Source: G963662905 sp963676415
GTDB lineage: Bacteria; Bacteroidota; Bacteroidia; Bacteroidales; WRLA01
Direction of reading: 5' to 3'
Assembly: GCA_963676415.1 (NCBI GenBank)
Contig: OY781097.1
Coordinates: 1,488,001-1,552,000 of the forward strand
DNA: 64,000 nt
Below the pieces are notes generated by a model, which was given only the letters and a program-made list of their open reading frames with translations, ran no database searches and was not told where the DNA came from. The position numbers and the translations under genes are program-made. This document shows, piece by piece, positions 45,493-53,515 of the stretch (its first letter is position 1; every line of letters begins with the position of its first letter).

Positions 45493-46461
45493 ATGGATTT
45501 TTCTGAAATTTACCGTCTGGAAAATGACCGCCTGAACGAAATCAGGAAAAAAATGGATGATGAGAACCTGCATGAAGACCAGCTTCGTGAGGCATTTCAT
45601 GATTTTGCAGGTTATTACGAAGAGCTTCTGAAACAATTACAGTTTATTATTACTGTGAGCGACAGGCTTGAAAAGCGCATCCATAAAGCCAATGAAAGCC
45701 TGGAACAAAAAAATTACCGCATTGATGAGCAAAACAAACAGTTGGTGGAGCTGAATGCCACAAAGGATAAGTTTTTTTCCATCATCGCGCATGACCTGAA
45801 AAACCCCATGCAAAGCCTGGTGCTTTCGGCGCATATGCTCAGGACTTATTTTAACCAGCATGAATATGAGCGTATGGAAAAACATATCAATGGGGTGGAT
45901 TGCAGCGTAAAGCACTCAATTAACCTTCTGGAAAACTTATTGAACTGGGCCCGGGCACAAACCGGCCGCTTAAGAGTCAATCCGGAAGAATTCATGCTGC
46001 AGGAAATTGTGGAAGAGACTATTGCTGTGCTTGAAAAAGTGGCCAGGGACAAGGATATTGAAATAGTTGCAAAGATGAGTGCGGAAAAGCATGAAGTAGA
46101 AGCCGACCGGAATATGATCACAACGGTCTTGCGCAACCTGCTTTCCAATGCGCTGAAATTTTCGCCCAAAGGAAGTAAAATTTTAATCAATGTGAAAGCA
46201 ACAGCACATTCGGCTGTTGTACAGGTGGCCGATCAGGGCATGGGCATTCCGGTAAAACGTTTGCAAAACCTCTTTAAAGTGGAAGCCACACAATCTACTC
46301 CGGGAACAGAAAACGAAAAAGGGACTGGTCTGGGGCTGATACTCTGCAAGGAATTTATCGAGAAAAACAATGGCGATATTTGGGTAGAAAGCAGCCCTGG
46401 CGAAGGAAGCCGCTTTTATTTTAGTGTTCCGCTTTCTGAATCGAAGCAGATAGAACCCTAA
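45493..46461 (+). CDS. Cytosolic sensor histidine kinase
   Basis: 322 residues without TM segments. N-terminal helical and coiled-coil part (1-90), HisKA with FFSIIAHDLKNPMQS (His near 99), HATPase_c (about 205-318; N box NLLSNALKFSPKG, G1 DQGMGIP, G2 GTGLGLILCKEF). No own sensor domain and no partner regulator next to it, so it may be an orphan responding through its coiled coil. Confidence 0.9.
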   Translation: MDFSEIYRLENDRLNEIRKKMDDENLHEDQLREAFHDFAGYYEELLKQLQFIITVSDRLEKRIHKANESLEQKNYRIDEQNKQLVELNATKDKFFSIIAHDLKNPMQSLVLSAHMLRTYFNQHEYERMEKHINGVDCSVKHSINLLENLLNWARAQTGRLRVNPEEFMLQEIVEETIAVLEKVARDKDIEIVAKMSAEKHEVEADRNMITTVLRNLLSNALKFSPKGSKILINVKATAHSAVVQVADQGMGIPVKRLQNLFKVEATQSTPGTENEKGTGLGLILCKEFIEKNNGDIWVESSPGEGSRFYFSVPLSESKQIEP

Positions 46462-46465
46462 GAAG

Positions 46466-46567
46466 ATGAAGCCAATACGAACATTTACCGCATTGAAACT
46501 GCATCCCGGCGGGGATTTCTGCGAGAGCTATAATGAACTGAAATCCATAGTATTACAAGGGCAATAA
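46466..46567 (+). pseudogene. Remnant of a 2H phosphoesterase / RNA 2',3'-cyclic phosphodiesterase (ThpR-like)
   Basis: A 33-codon frame, 4 bases after the kinase stop, reads MKPIRTFTALKLHPGGDF and continues ESYNELKSI: the R-x-F-x-A-L/I-K-L start of ThpR/2'-5' RNA ligase-like proteins. The full family length is about 180 residues; nothing follows here. A family-B MITE starts 24 bases after its stop. The call rests on a short match. Confidence 0.4.
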
Positions 46568-46590
46568 AAACGATAATGAAATATTTTTTC

Positions 46591-46769
46591 GGTTCTACTC
46601 GTTTTTTTTGGACAATAAAAATTGAGGTAGAATTGGAGGTTAAACTTTTCGAAGTTTGAAACTTTGGAAAGTTTGTCCCGGATTAGTTCTCTAAATTTTG
46701 ATAGGTAGTTAAAACTGTATTCCAACTTTTGAATACTTTAAAGGTTTCCACGGAATTCCAAGTAGAACC
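46591..46769. mobile_element. MITE-like element, family B, short copy (179 bp)
   Basis: Ends GGTTCTACT and AGTAGAACC; flanked on both sides by the same 8 bases, ATTTTTTC (46583-46590 and 46770-46777), a target-site duplication. It is non-coding. Inside, near 46650, is a TTTCGAAGTTTGAAACTTTGGAAAG inverted repeat of the kind seen at 15185 and 16261. It lies between the ThpR-like remnant and the end of the beta-lactamase-like gene. Confidence 0.7.
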
Positions 46770-46782
46770 ATTTTTTCATTGG

Positions 46783-47811
46783 TTATGAATTTTTCCTTTT
46801 CAGGATTTTCACAATACGGTTTATTGTAATCTCGGATAAATTCCATTCATATCCATTGAAATCCGTTGTATTGATAAACTGAACGACCACCGCGTCGATA
46901 TCCTTGTGATATTCTGCAAGGCTTTGATAGCCAATAACCAAACCACCATGTTCGTAAACGTAGGGATAGATTTCCTGTTCGCCTTCATCAAATACGGAGC
47001 CATCGTTCAAGGCCCGCAGGAATATGCCCACATCTTCTGCCGTTGCCAACATTCCATAATCATTGGCTTTGAAGTCTTTATCATATCCAACGTAATATCC
47101 ACTCATCACATCAACTAAATCAACTTCCGTGATTGAGAAATAAGTGTTAATCAAGCCCAGTGGCACCAAAATCTTTTCCTTTATATACTCGTTGTGCTTA
47201 TAGCCCAAAACATTATCCATAATCCTCCGGAGCAGCAAATAATTTGTGTTTGAATATTCATATCCCTCATCCGGTTCAAAACGGGCTGGTATATCGAGGG
47301 CAAAATCGAGGGCATCTTTACTGTTTTGTGCTTCATTTTGCCAAAAGGCAGGATTATCTGTGAAATTTGGAATGCCCGACCGGTGCTGAACCATCATTTT
47401 CAGCGTTATTTCTTCTGCATTTTCAATTCTTCCTACAAGTTCCGGGAAGTAATCTGCAAGGGTCTCATCAAAAGACAGGCGCTTTTCTTTGACCAGTTTT
47501 GTAAGCGCAACAGACGTGTATAGTTTGCTGATGCTTGCAATTTTGAACAATGATTTCGGGTCGGAAGGTATTTTGTTTTCCCTGTCTTTCCAGCCTCCTG
47601 CATAAAAAGCCGGTGCTTTTCCTGCTTCGTCCACATAAACAATCATTCCGTCAAATCCGTGACCGATGGCCTCATCTACCTGTTCCTGAACCGTTTCCGG
47701 AAGCGGAAGTATCCAGGCTTTTACCAATATCCATGGAACAAAATACAATGAAGATACGGATGCTGCTATAAATAAAATCCTCAGAATTTGTTTTATTTTT
47801 TTCTTTGTCAT
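46783..47811 (-). CDS. Serine beta-lactamase-like hydrolase (class C family, S12)
   Basis: 342 residues. N-terminal TM/signal (about 8-30), then a beta-lactamase-fold domain. The SxxK motif is in ASISKLYTSVAL (Ser near 96), the YxN motif in YEYSNTNYLLLRR (Tyr near 180), and HGGLVIGYQ near 300 stands for the KTG box. Family members include D-aminopeptidases, esterases and penicillin-binding-like proteins; resistance cannot be assumed. The end of the gene is 13 bp from the family-B MITE. Confidence 0.88.
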   Translation of the reverse strand: MTKKKIKQILRILFIAASVSSLYFVPWILVKAWILPLPETVQEQVDEAIGHGFDGMIVYVDEAGKAPAFYAGGWKDRENKIPSDPKSLFKIASISKLYTSVALTKLVKEKRLSFDETLADYFPELVGRIENAEEITLKMMVQHRSGIPNFTDNPAFWQNEAQNSKDALDFALDIPARFEPDEGYEYSNTNYLLLRRIMDNVLGYKHNEYIKEKILVPLGLINTYFSITEVDLVDVMSGYYVGYDKDFKANDYGMLATAEDVGIFLRALNDGSVFDEGEQEIYPYVYEHGGLVIGYQSLAEYHKDIDAVVVQFINTTDFNGYEWNLSEITINRIVKILKRKNS

Positions 47812-47921
47812 AATTTTTCAGGATGTATAATTTTCATTGCTTCCAAGAGAAGCCTGTCTAACAAACAAATATGCTTCCAAACTGTTTTTGGATGTTCTAA
47901 ACCCGGCAAATATTTAAAGGC

Positions 47922-48003
47922 TGTCTATAAAGTCGGGAGTTTGTTCAATAAAGTTCAGATTCATGGTGCAATGCTGCATTGCGATGTACTGAGCTTGTCG
48001 AAG
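47922..48003. repeat. Repeat R2, copy 2
   Basis: GGCTGTCTATAAAGTCGGGA then ATAAAGTTCAGATTCATGGTGC; matches 19745-19830 over about 75 bases with a few changes. The surrounding gap 47812-48071 holds nothing else that I can identify. Confidence 0.45.
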
Positions 48004-48071
48004 TAAGCACTGCCGATGTGCGAGGTGGCGGTCATTTGGCCGTCAGCTGCCTACTCGATTATGTGTCGGAT

Positions 48072-48869
48072 TTATGGTGTTCTTTCAGTTATTTTAAATC
48101 CATTTAGTATTTCATCAGATGTGTTAAATTGCTCGTTATCGTCAATATTGAAATTGAATTCTAAATCAAAATACTGCTGGTCAATAAAAAATCTCTCCTG
48201 AGGTTTATTTGCCTGAAAATTTTCCATTCTCACTCTGATTGGATAGTAGTTTGATTTATCAATGTTTAGAACTATGATTGAAACATTACCTCCCATGTCA
48301 ATTAGCTTGTACTTGAAGCCTGGCAGAACAGAACCTTTATTCTCAGAGCTAATAATAATTTGGTAACAATCTATATTATTGACGATAGTATCTTCTAATT
48401 TCTTAATTCTATAAAAATTGGAGTTTTGTAATATTTGCTTATAAATATACTGCATCGCATAAGGAGTATTGTGTCCCCAAAAGTGTTTCTTTCTAAAATC
48501 TGGATATTTTAATAAGTCATATTTAGTTGCAGTACTATCCTGATTGTTTTTGCGTATCAGTTTGTCACTATCATAAATATCTTCAAAAGCAATTTTGTTT
48601 TTATCGCCATTATAAAAATACCAGTGTCCTTTTACTCCGACAATTGAATCACCAATTAATCGTTTAAAATACATTTCCCTGTAAGTATTAATAGTGTCGT
48701 TTTGATTACGGGGGTTAGCCCTCATTACATTTTGTTTATAATAAATTGCCTCAATCGTATCTACTGTATTTATTGTCTTTTGTAATATTTCTGAGGCTGT
48801 CTTATTTTCCTTACAAGAGTTAAACAGAATCAAAATAGTTATGATATAGATAAATCTAATAACTTTCAT
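48072..48869 (-). CDS. Lipoprotein of unknown function
   Basis: 265 residues. Lipobox ITILILFNSC (Cys near 19). The mature part has a LolA/outer-membrane-sorting flavour (N-terminal helix NKTASEILQKTINTVDTIEA and strands such as YYKQNVMR, HWYFYNGDKNKIAFED), but no motif is decisive. The gene is AT-rich compared with the housekeeping block. Upstream is one copy of the long direct repeat (48922-49268). Confidence 0.65.
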   Translation of the reverse strand: MKVIRFIYIITILILFNSCKENKTASEILQKTINTVDTIEAIYYKQNVMRANPRNQNDTINTYREMYFKRLIGDSIVGVKGHWYFYNGDKNKIAFEDIYDSDKLIRKNNQDSTATKYDLLKYPDFRKKHFWGHNTPYAMQYIYKQILQNSNFYRIKKLEDTIVNNIDCYQIIISSENKGSVLPGFKYKLIDMGGNVSIIVLNIDKSNYYPIRVRMENFQANKPQERFFIDQQYFDLEFNFNIDDNEQFNTSDEILNGFKITERTP

Positions 48870-48921
48870 GTGTTTTTCCGTTAAAGTATAATCTGTCTGC
48901 TCTTTTAATCTGGCAAATAAA

Positions 48922-49268
48922 GGCAGTCCCCCGAAACCATTAGGGCAAGTGTCAAAAACCCTTATTCTTTCCTAAACAGCCGTTAATTATGCTTAAAATT
49001 AGCAAATATTTGCCATGTGGCGATGTTAATTTTTTTGTTTGTATAAAAAACGGATTTTTATATTAATAACTGGGATTTTGCCGAAAATATAAATGGATTT
49101 TGATTTTCCCTTTCTGTCTTTTTGATAACAATCCCTATAACTTCCAACATCGGTTTTTCCTATGCAGGGAGATAGTTTAATCCGCTAAAGTTCGGGACAG
49201 GTACAAAGCACAACGTGGCCCGAGTATTCTGGATTCCGGTTATGGCCGAAAAACGTTGATTAATTGTT
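48922..49268. repeat. Long direct repeat, left copy (contains empty MITE site)
   Basis: About 347 bp, closely matching 52515-53206 without the 336-bp MITE present there. Shared pieces include CCTAAACAGCCGTTAATTAT, TTTGCCATGTGGCGATGTTA and CCCTATAACTTCCAACATCG. ATTAATAA (49062-49069) is the unoccupied target. The end carries small hairpins (CCCGAGTATTCTGG, CCGGTTATGGCCG) 15 bp from the T9SS gene stop. Confidence 0.7.
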
Positions 49269-49282
49269 ATGTTTTCGTGCTT

Positions 49283-52200
49283 TTATTCTACAAGTATTTT
49301 TCTAGTTTCATTTCCAATAGTTATAAAATAAATTCCTTTTTGGTAATTGCTTATGTCTATCGTTTGATTTGTTGCAATATTATGAGATTGATAAACTATT
49401 TTTCCAAGACTGTTAAAAATAGTAATTCCTGTTTCTGGGTTTTGAATCATGTCCATATCCCGGACTTTAATAAATAAATAATCTTTTGCCGGATTAGGGT
49501 AAATTTTAATTAAAGACCCAATATTAATATTTCCCATGCCTGAAATCATCGTATACTGTGCTGTTACGGTCAAATCACTTGTCACGTTGCTAAATTCCGT
49601 GTCCCAGCCTGTAAAAGAGTATCCCTCCCGGGTTGGATCGGGCGGGGGTGTAGCGCTGTTGCCGTAATCCACTATTTCAGTTTTCAGCACCGTAGCATCG
49701 AAGTCGCAGAAAGTAACGGTGAATTGCAGAATGGAATACTGTGCAGTCACGGTCAAATCACTTGTCACGTTGCTAAATTCCGTGTCCCAGCCTGTAAAAG
49801 AGTATCCCTCCCGGGTTGGATCGGGCGGGGGTATAGCGCTGTTGCCGTAATCCACTATTTCAGTTTTCAGCACCGTAGCATCGAAGTCGCAGAAAGTAAC
49901 GGTGAATTGCAGAATGGAATACTGTGCAGTTACGGTCAAATCACTTGTCACGTTGCTAAATTCCGTGTCCCAGCCTGTAAAAGAGTATCCCTCCCGGGTT
50001 GGATCGGGCGGGGGTGTAGCGCTGTTGCCGTAATCCACTATTTCAGTTTTTAGCACCGTAGCATCGAAGTCGCAGAAAGTAACGGTGAATTGCAGAATGG
50101 AATACTGTGCAGTTACGGTCAAATCACTTGTCACGTTGCTAAATTCCGTGTCCCAGCCTGTAAAAGAGTATCCCTCCCGGGTTGGATCAGGCGGGGGTGT
50201 AGCGCTGTTGCCGTAATCCACTATTTCAGTTTTCAGCACCGTAGCATCGAAGTCGCAGAAAGTAACGGTGAATTGCAGAATGGAATACTGTGCAGTCACG
50301 GTCAAATCACTTGTCACGTTGCTAAATTCCGTGTCCCAGCCTGTAAAAGAGTATCCCTCCCGGGTTGGATCGGGCGGGGGTGTAGCGCTGTTGCCGTAAT
50401 CCACTATTTCAGTTTTCAGCACCGTAGCATCGAAGTCGCAGAAAGTAACGGTGAATTGCAGAATGGAATACTGTGCAGTCACGGTCAAATCACTTGTCAC
50501 GTTGCTAAATTCCGTGTCCCAGCCTGTAAAAGAGTATCCCTCCCGGGTTGGATCGGGCGGGGGTGTAGCGCTGTTGCCGTAATCCACTATTTCAGTTTTC
50601 AGCACCGTAGCATCGAAGTCGCAGAAAGTAACGGTGAATTGCAGAATGGAATACTGTGCAGTTACGGTCAAATCACTTGTCACGTTGCTAAATTCCGTGT
50701 CCCAGCCTGTAAAAGAGTATCCCTCCCGGGTTGGATCGGGCGGGGGTGTAGCGCTGTTGCCGTAATCCACTATTTCAGTTTTCAGCACCGTAGCATCGAA
50801 GTCGCAGAAAGTAACGGTGAATTGCAGAATGGAATACTGTGCAGTTACGGTCAAATCACTTGTCACGTTGCTAAATTCCGTGTCCCAGCCTGTAAAAGAG
50901 TATCCCTCCCGGGTTGGATCAGGCGGGGGTGTAGCGCTGTTGCCATAATCCACTATTTCAGTTTTCAGCACTGTTCCATCATAGTCAACAAAATTAACTA
51001 CACAAGCTATTTGCAATTCATAAGCACCAATATCAATAGTTCCAATTTTTCTTGTACAATTGGCAAAATCTAACCCACTACTATTCGCAGAGTCCAATCC
51101 GGCATTTACTAATGGTGATCCTGTTATAGGAACTAAACCATCGTCTGCTGTACCCAAGATTCCATCGTTACCATTTATATTATCGAAGTCCCTAAAAATT
51201 TGTTCATCGGTATAATTAGAAAGGTCTAAACATCCACTTCCTATTGTATCGATATCTGATGCGTTATAAGAAGAAGCCGCATTAATAATAGCCGTATTCT
51301 CAGTTTCAATATCAGATGAGTTACCATAAAACACGCAATTTTGAATTAATGGCTCGCCTGAATTTTGATCAGAGTTTGTATGATAAATGGCACCACCGGA
51401 AGCAGAAGAGTTGTTGATGAAGTTGGCATTAATTAAAGAGGGATTAGACCGGCCTGAATTGTAAATTACACCACCCATTGTTTCGGATTTGTTGTTTACA
51501 AATAAAGCATTTTCAAAGACAGGATCTGAATCAGCGGGATATGGAGATGCAATAACTATTGCGCCTGCATGAGTTTCCGAATAATTATCTATAAAACTTA
51601 CGTTGTTTAGCGTTGGAGATGAAGATGAGTTGATCATTCCACCTCCTGCTCCCGCATAATTTCCAATGATATGAGTATGTGAGATAGATGCATTAGACTT
51701 AGCATTAAAGATCCCTCCGGCACCAAGTACCGCAATGTTATTTTTTACAATTACGTGTTCTAAAATCGGATTAGCATTTTCAATTAACAATGTGCCTTGA
51801 TAACCGTAGTTTTCTTTAAATGTTATGTATGATAGTGTGGGGGAAGAATTGGTATTATTCATACCACTTCCATTATGGTTCCTGAATAATACGCCATTGT
51901 AATAGCATGAGGCAGTGCTGCCATCCCATCCTGCACCAGTTATGACAAAATTATTGAAAAGACTGGAATTGGTTAGGTGAGCTGAAATTATGATATGGCG
52001 AGCATTTTCACTTATATTGCTTGCCGTTAGTGTCTCTCCACTTCCTGAAAAGATGTCATCACCATTAAAGTCGCCACTTAAAATACTTGGAGAATCAAAA
52101 TCTTGCGAATCATTAGTCGGGTCTGTATCATTGTCTAATACATATCCTCCTTTAATTACCAAATCTTTGTCAGTGTGGAAAGCTTTGTAATTGTCTCCTT

Positions 52201-52435
52201 GGTTGGTGGGAAAACCATCTGGAATTTGTAAGGGAAGATAAGTGCCTGTTGCAACTCTAATTTCATCATTTGCACTGGCGTTGTCAATTGCATCTTGCAA
52301 ATCGGTAAAGGCATTAACCCAATCGGTTCCATCATTATTTCCTGAGGCATTTATATTAACATAGTATATGTTCTGCGCATACGAAAATGAGACTGCAAAA
52401 ATTAAAATGAATAGTATGTAAGATCTTTTTTTCAT
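49283..52435 (-). CDS. T9SS surface protein: beta-helix plus eight InlB-type repeats
   Basis: 1050 residues. Signal peptide MKKRSYILFILIFAVSFSYA; right-handed beta-helix domain (about 25-470) with many N-x-S-x-P-T-L and GGAI rungs; eight 61-residue Listeria-Bacteroides (InlB B-type, Flg_new) repeats (about 480-970) marked by DYGN, PPPDPTREGYSFTGWD and DLTVTAQY; C-terminal T9SS sorting domain (YPNPAKDYLFI ... GIYFITIGNETRKILVE). The repeats are nearly identical in DNA. Likely a surface adhesin or structural protein. It lies between two long direct repeats. Confidence 0.9.
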   Translation of the reverse strand: MKKRSYILFILIFAVSFSYAQNIYYVNINASGNNDGTDWVNAFTDLQDAIDNASANDEIRVATGTYLPLQIPDGFPTNQGDNYKAFHTDKDLVIKGGYVLDNDTDPTNDSQDFDSPSILSGDFNGDDIFSGSGETLTASNISENARHIIISAHLTNSSLFNNFVITGAGWDGSTASCYYNGVLFRNHNGSGMNNTNSSPTLSYITFKENYGYQGTLLIENANPILEHVIVKNNIAVLGAGGIFNAKSNASISHTHIIGNYAGAGGGMINSSSSPTLNNVSFIDNYSETHAGAIVIASPYPADSDPVFENALFVNNKSETMGGVIYNSGRSNPSLINANFINNSSASGGAIYHTNSDQNSGEPLIQNCVFYGNSSDIETENTAIINAASSYNASDIDTIGSGCLDLSNYTDEQIFRDFDNINGNDGILGTADDGLVPITGSPLVNAGLDSANSSGLDFANCTRKIGTIDIGAYELQIACVVNFVDYDGTVLKTEIVDYGNSATPPPDPTREGYSFTGWDTEFSNVTSDLTVTAQYSILQFTVTFCDFDATVLKTEIVDYGNSATPPPDPTREGYSFTGWDTEFSNVTSDLTVTAQYSILQFTVTFCDFDATVLKTEIVDYGNSATPPPDPTREGYSFTGWDTEFSNVTSDLTVTAQYSILQFTVTFCDFDATVLKTEIVDYGNSATPPPDPTREGYSFTGWDTEFSNVTSDLTVTAQYSILQFTVTFCDFDATVLKTEIVDYGNSATPPPDPTREGYSFTGWDTEFSNVTSDLTVTAQYSILQFTVTFCDFDATVLKTEIVDYGNSATPPPDPTREGYSFTGWDTEFSNVTSDLTVTAQYSILQFTVTFCDFDATVLKTEIVDYGNSAIPPPDPTREGYSFTGWDTEFSNVTSDLTVTAQYSILQFTVTFCDFDATVLKTEIVDYGNSATPPPDPTREGYSFTGWDTEFSNVTSDLTVTAQYTMISGMGNINIGSLIKIYPNPAKDYLFIKVRDMDMIQNPETGITIFNSLGKIVYQSHNIATNQTIDISNYQKGIYFITIGNETRKILVE
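49553..51006. repeat. Eight tandem 183-bp units inside the T9SS gene
   Basis: Period 183 bp (61 codons), eight units. Six or seven are almost identical, with only scattered changes (for example Thr to Ile in the second unit from the protein C-terminus, GATCGGGCGG versus GATCAGGCGG). The outermost unit toward 51000 is the most diverged (VNFVDYDGTV). Such identity points to recent expansion or gene conversion and makes copy number prone to change or mis-assembly. Confidence 0.9.
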
Positions 52436-52514
52436 TAAAATGAGTTTTTTGTTTTCAGTAACGCTTGTTTTTCAAACAGCTTGCATTGCTTCTTTTTTGT
52501 ACTTGCACATCAAC

Positions 52515-53206
52515 GGCAGTCCCCAGAAAACAATGGGATAAGCTTCTAAAAGCCCTTATTCTTTCCTAAACAGCCGTTAATTATGATTAAAATTAGCAAA
52601 TATTTGCCATGTGGCGATGTTAATTTTTTTGTTTGTATAAAAAACGGATTTTATTATTAATAAGGTTCTACTAGGAATTTCGTGGGTAACAATAATGTTT
52701 GAAAATAATATGCAGATATTTATTAATAAACTATTGATCCCTAACAGATTCCTCCCTTCACAAAACCTTAATCACTTCGTTTTGCTTTGTTCCGGTCGGA
52801 ATGACGCCGTTTATTAGGCGTTTAAGGCAAATGCGGCGAGGACACAATAGTATATTTTAAACACGTCCTCGCCGCATTTGCCTCCTGACTCTATAAAAAT
52901 GCGTCATTCCGACAAAGTTTCCGAAGTATGAGGAAAACTTTGGAGGAATCTGTTTGAAATAGCATTCTAATTTCTTTCCACGAAATTCCGTGTAGAACCA
53001 TTAATAACTGGGATCTTGCCGAAAATATAGATGAATTTTGATTTTCCTTTTCTGTCTTTTTGATACCAATCCCTATAACTTCCAACATCGGGTTTCCTGA
53101 ATGCGCTCGGGACAAGCTCAAAGAACAGCTGTCCCGGGTAATTCGTGGATACCTGACCCGATCATTTGGGTTTCCCGTTATGGCCGCAAAACGATGTTTA
53201 ATTGTT
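52515..53206. repeat. Long direct repeat, right copy (interrupted by MITE)
   Basis: Same sequence and orientation as 48922-49268, split at ATTAATAA by the element 52664-52999. After the T9SS gene start the repeat restarts with GGCAGTCCCC and ends CGATGTTTAATTGTT. I see no gene in 52436-53206; short open frames here fall inside the repeat and MITE. Confidence 0.7.
52664..52999. mobile_element. MITE-like element, family B, full copy (336 bp)
   Basis: 22-bp terminal inverted repeats (52664-52685 and 52978-52999, 20 of 22 matching, beginning GGTTCTAC). Perfect 8-bp target duplication ATTAATAA at 52656-52663 and 53000-53007. The interior is a long hairpin: GGCAAATGCGGCGAGGAC and GTCCTCGCCGCATTTGCC, flanked by GGAATGACG and CGTCATTCC. 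Non-coding. The paralogous repeat at 49062-49069 shows the same site without the insertion. Confidence 0.85.
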
Positions 53207-53318
53207 TGGCACATTAGCCGCTGCATTTTTTTATTTTAACCTACCTTATACATAACTACGCAACACTCTTTAATTGAGCTAATTGCTGTTCCAGGAATTT
53301 TATACGTTTTTCTTTAAC

Positions 53319-53515
53319 CTGCTTTATTCATGCTTTAAATTCAGGTCAGATGTGAGGCGTCTAAAGCTGAAGATATAGTCGCCTATTTCAAAGCTTTAGC
53401 AACGAAGCAGATGGCCTGAAGTTAATGCACTGGTAAAATGCAAACAAATTCAATTTTAGGATATAAAATTAGTAAAAACCTAATTTTCAGCTGATTATAA
53501 TATTTTGTTTGCATT
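53319..53515 (-). other. Structured non-coding end of the IS110-type element (possible bridge RNA)
   Basis: Downstream of the transposase. Contains nested inverted repeats: AACCTGCTTTATTCAT near 53317 with its near complement at about 53515-53532, AAATGCAAACAAA near 53440 with TTTTGTTTGCATTTT near 53505, and CTAAAGCTG with CAAAGCTTTAG around 53370-53397. This amount of pairing suits a structured RNA, but position and function are inferred. Confidence 0.3.

Noticed and set aside
46783..47811. Calling the S12-family enzyme an antibiotic-resistance beta-lactamase
   Set aside because: SxxK and YxN are present, but most such Bacteroidota proteins are peptidases or esterases, and the membrane-anchored N-terminus and weak KTG box do not support a resistance claim.
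49724..51073. Long open frames on the plus strand across the 183-bp repeats
   Set aside because: They are antisense to the T9SS gene; a 183-bp period keeps any stop-free frame open in all units. The minus-strand product has signal peptide, known repeat and sorting domain.
52891..53226. 111-codon minus-strand frame at the MITE right end
   Set aside because: It lies entirely in the MITE and the long direct repeat; the other repeat copy does not keep the frame.
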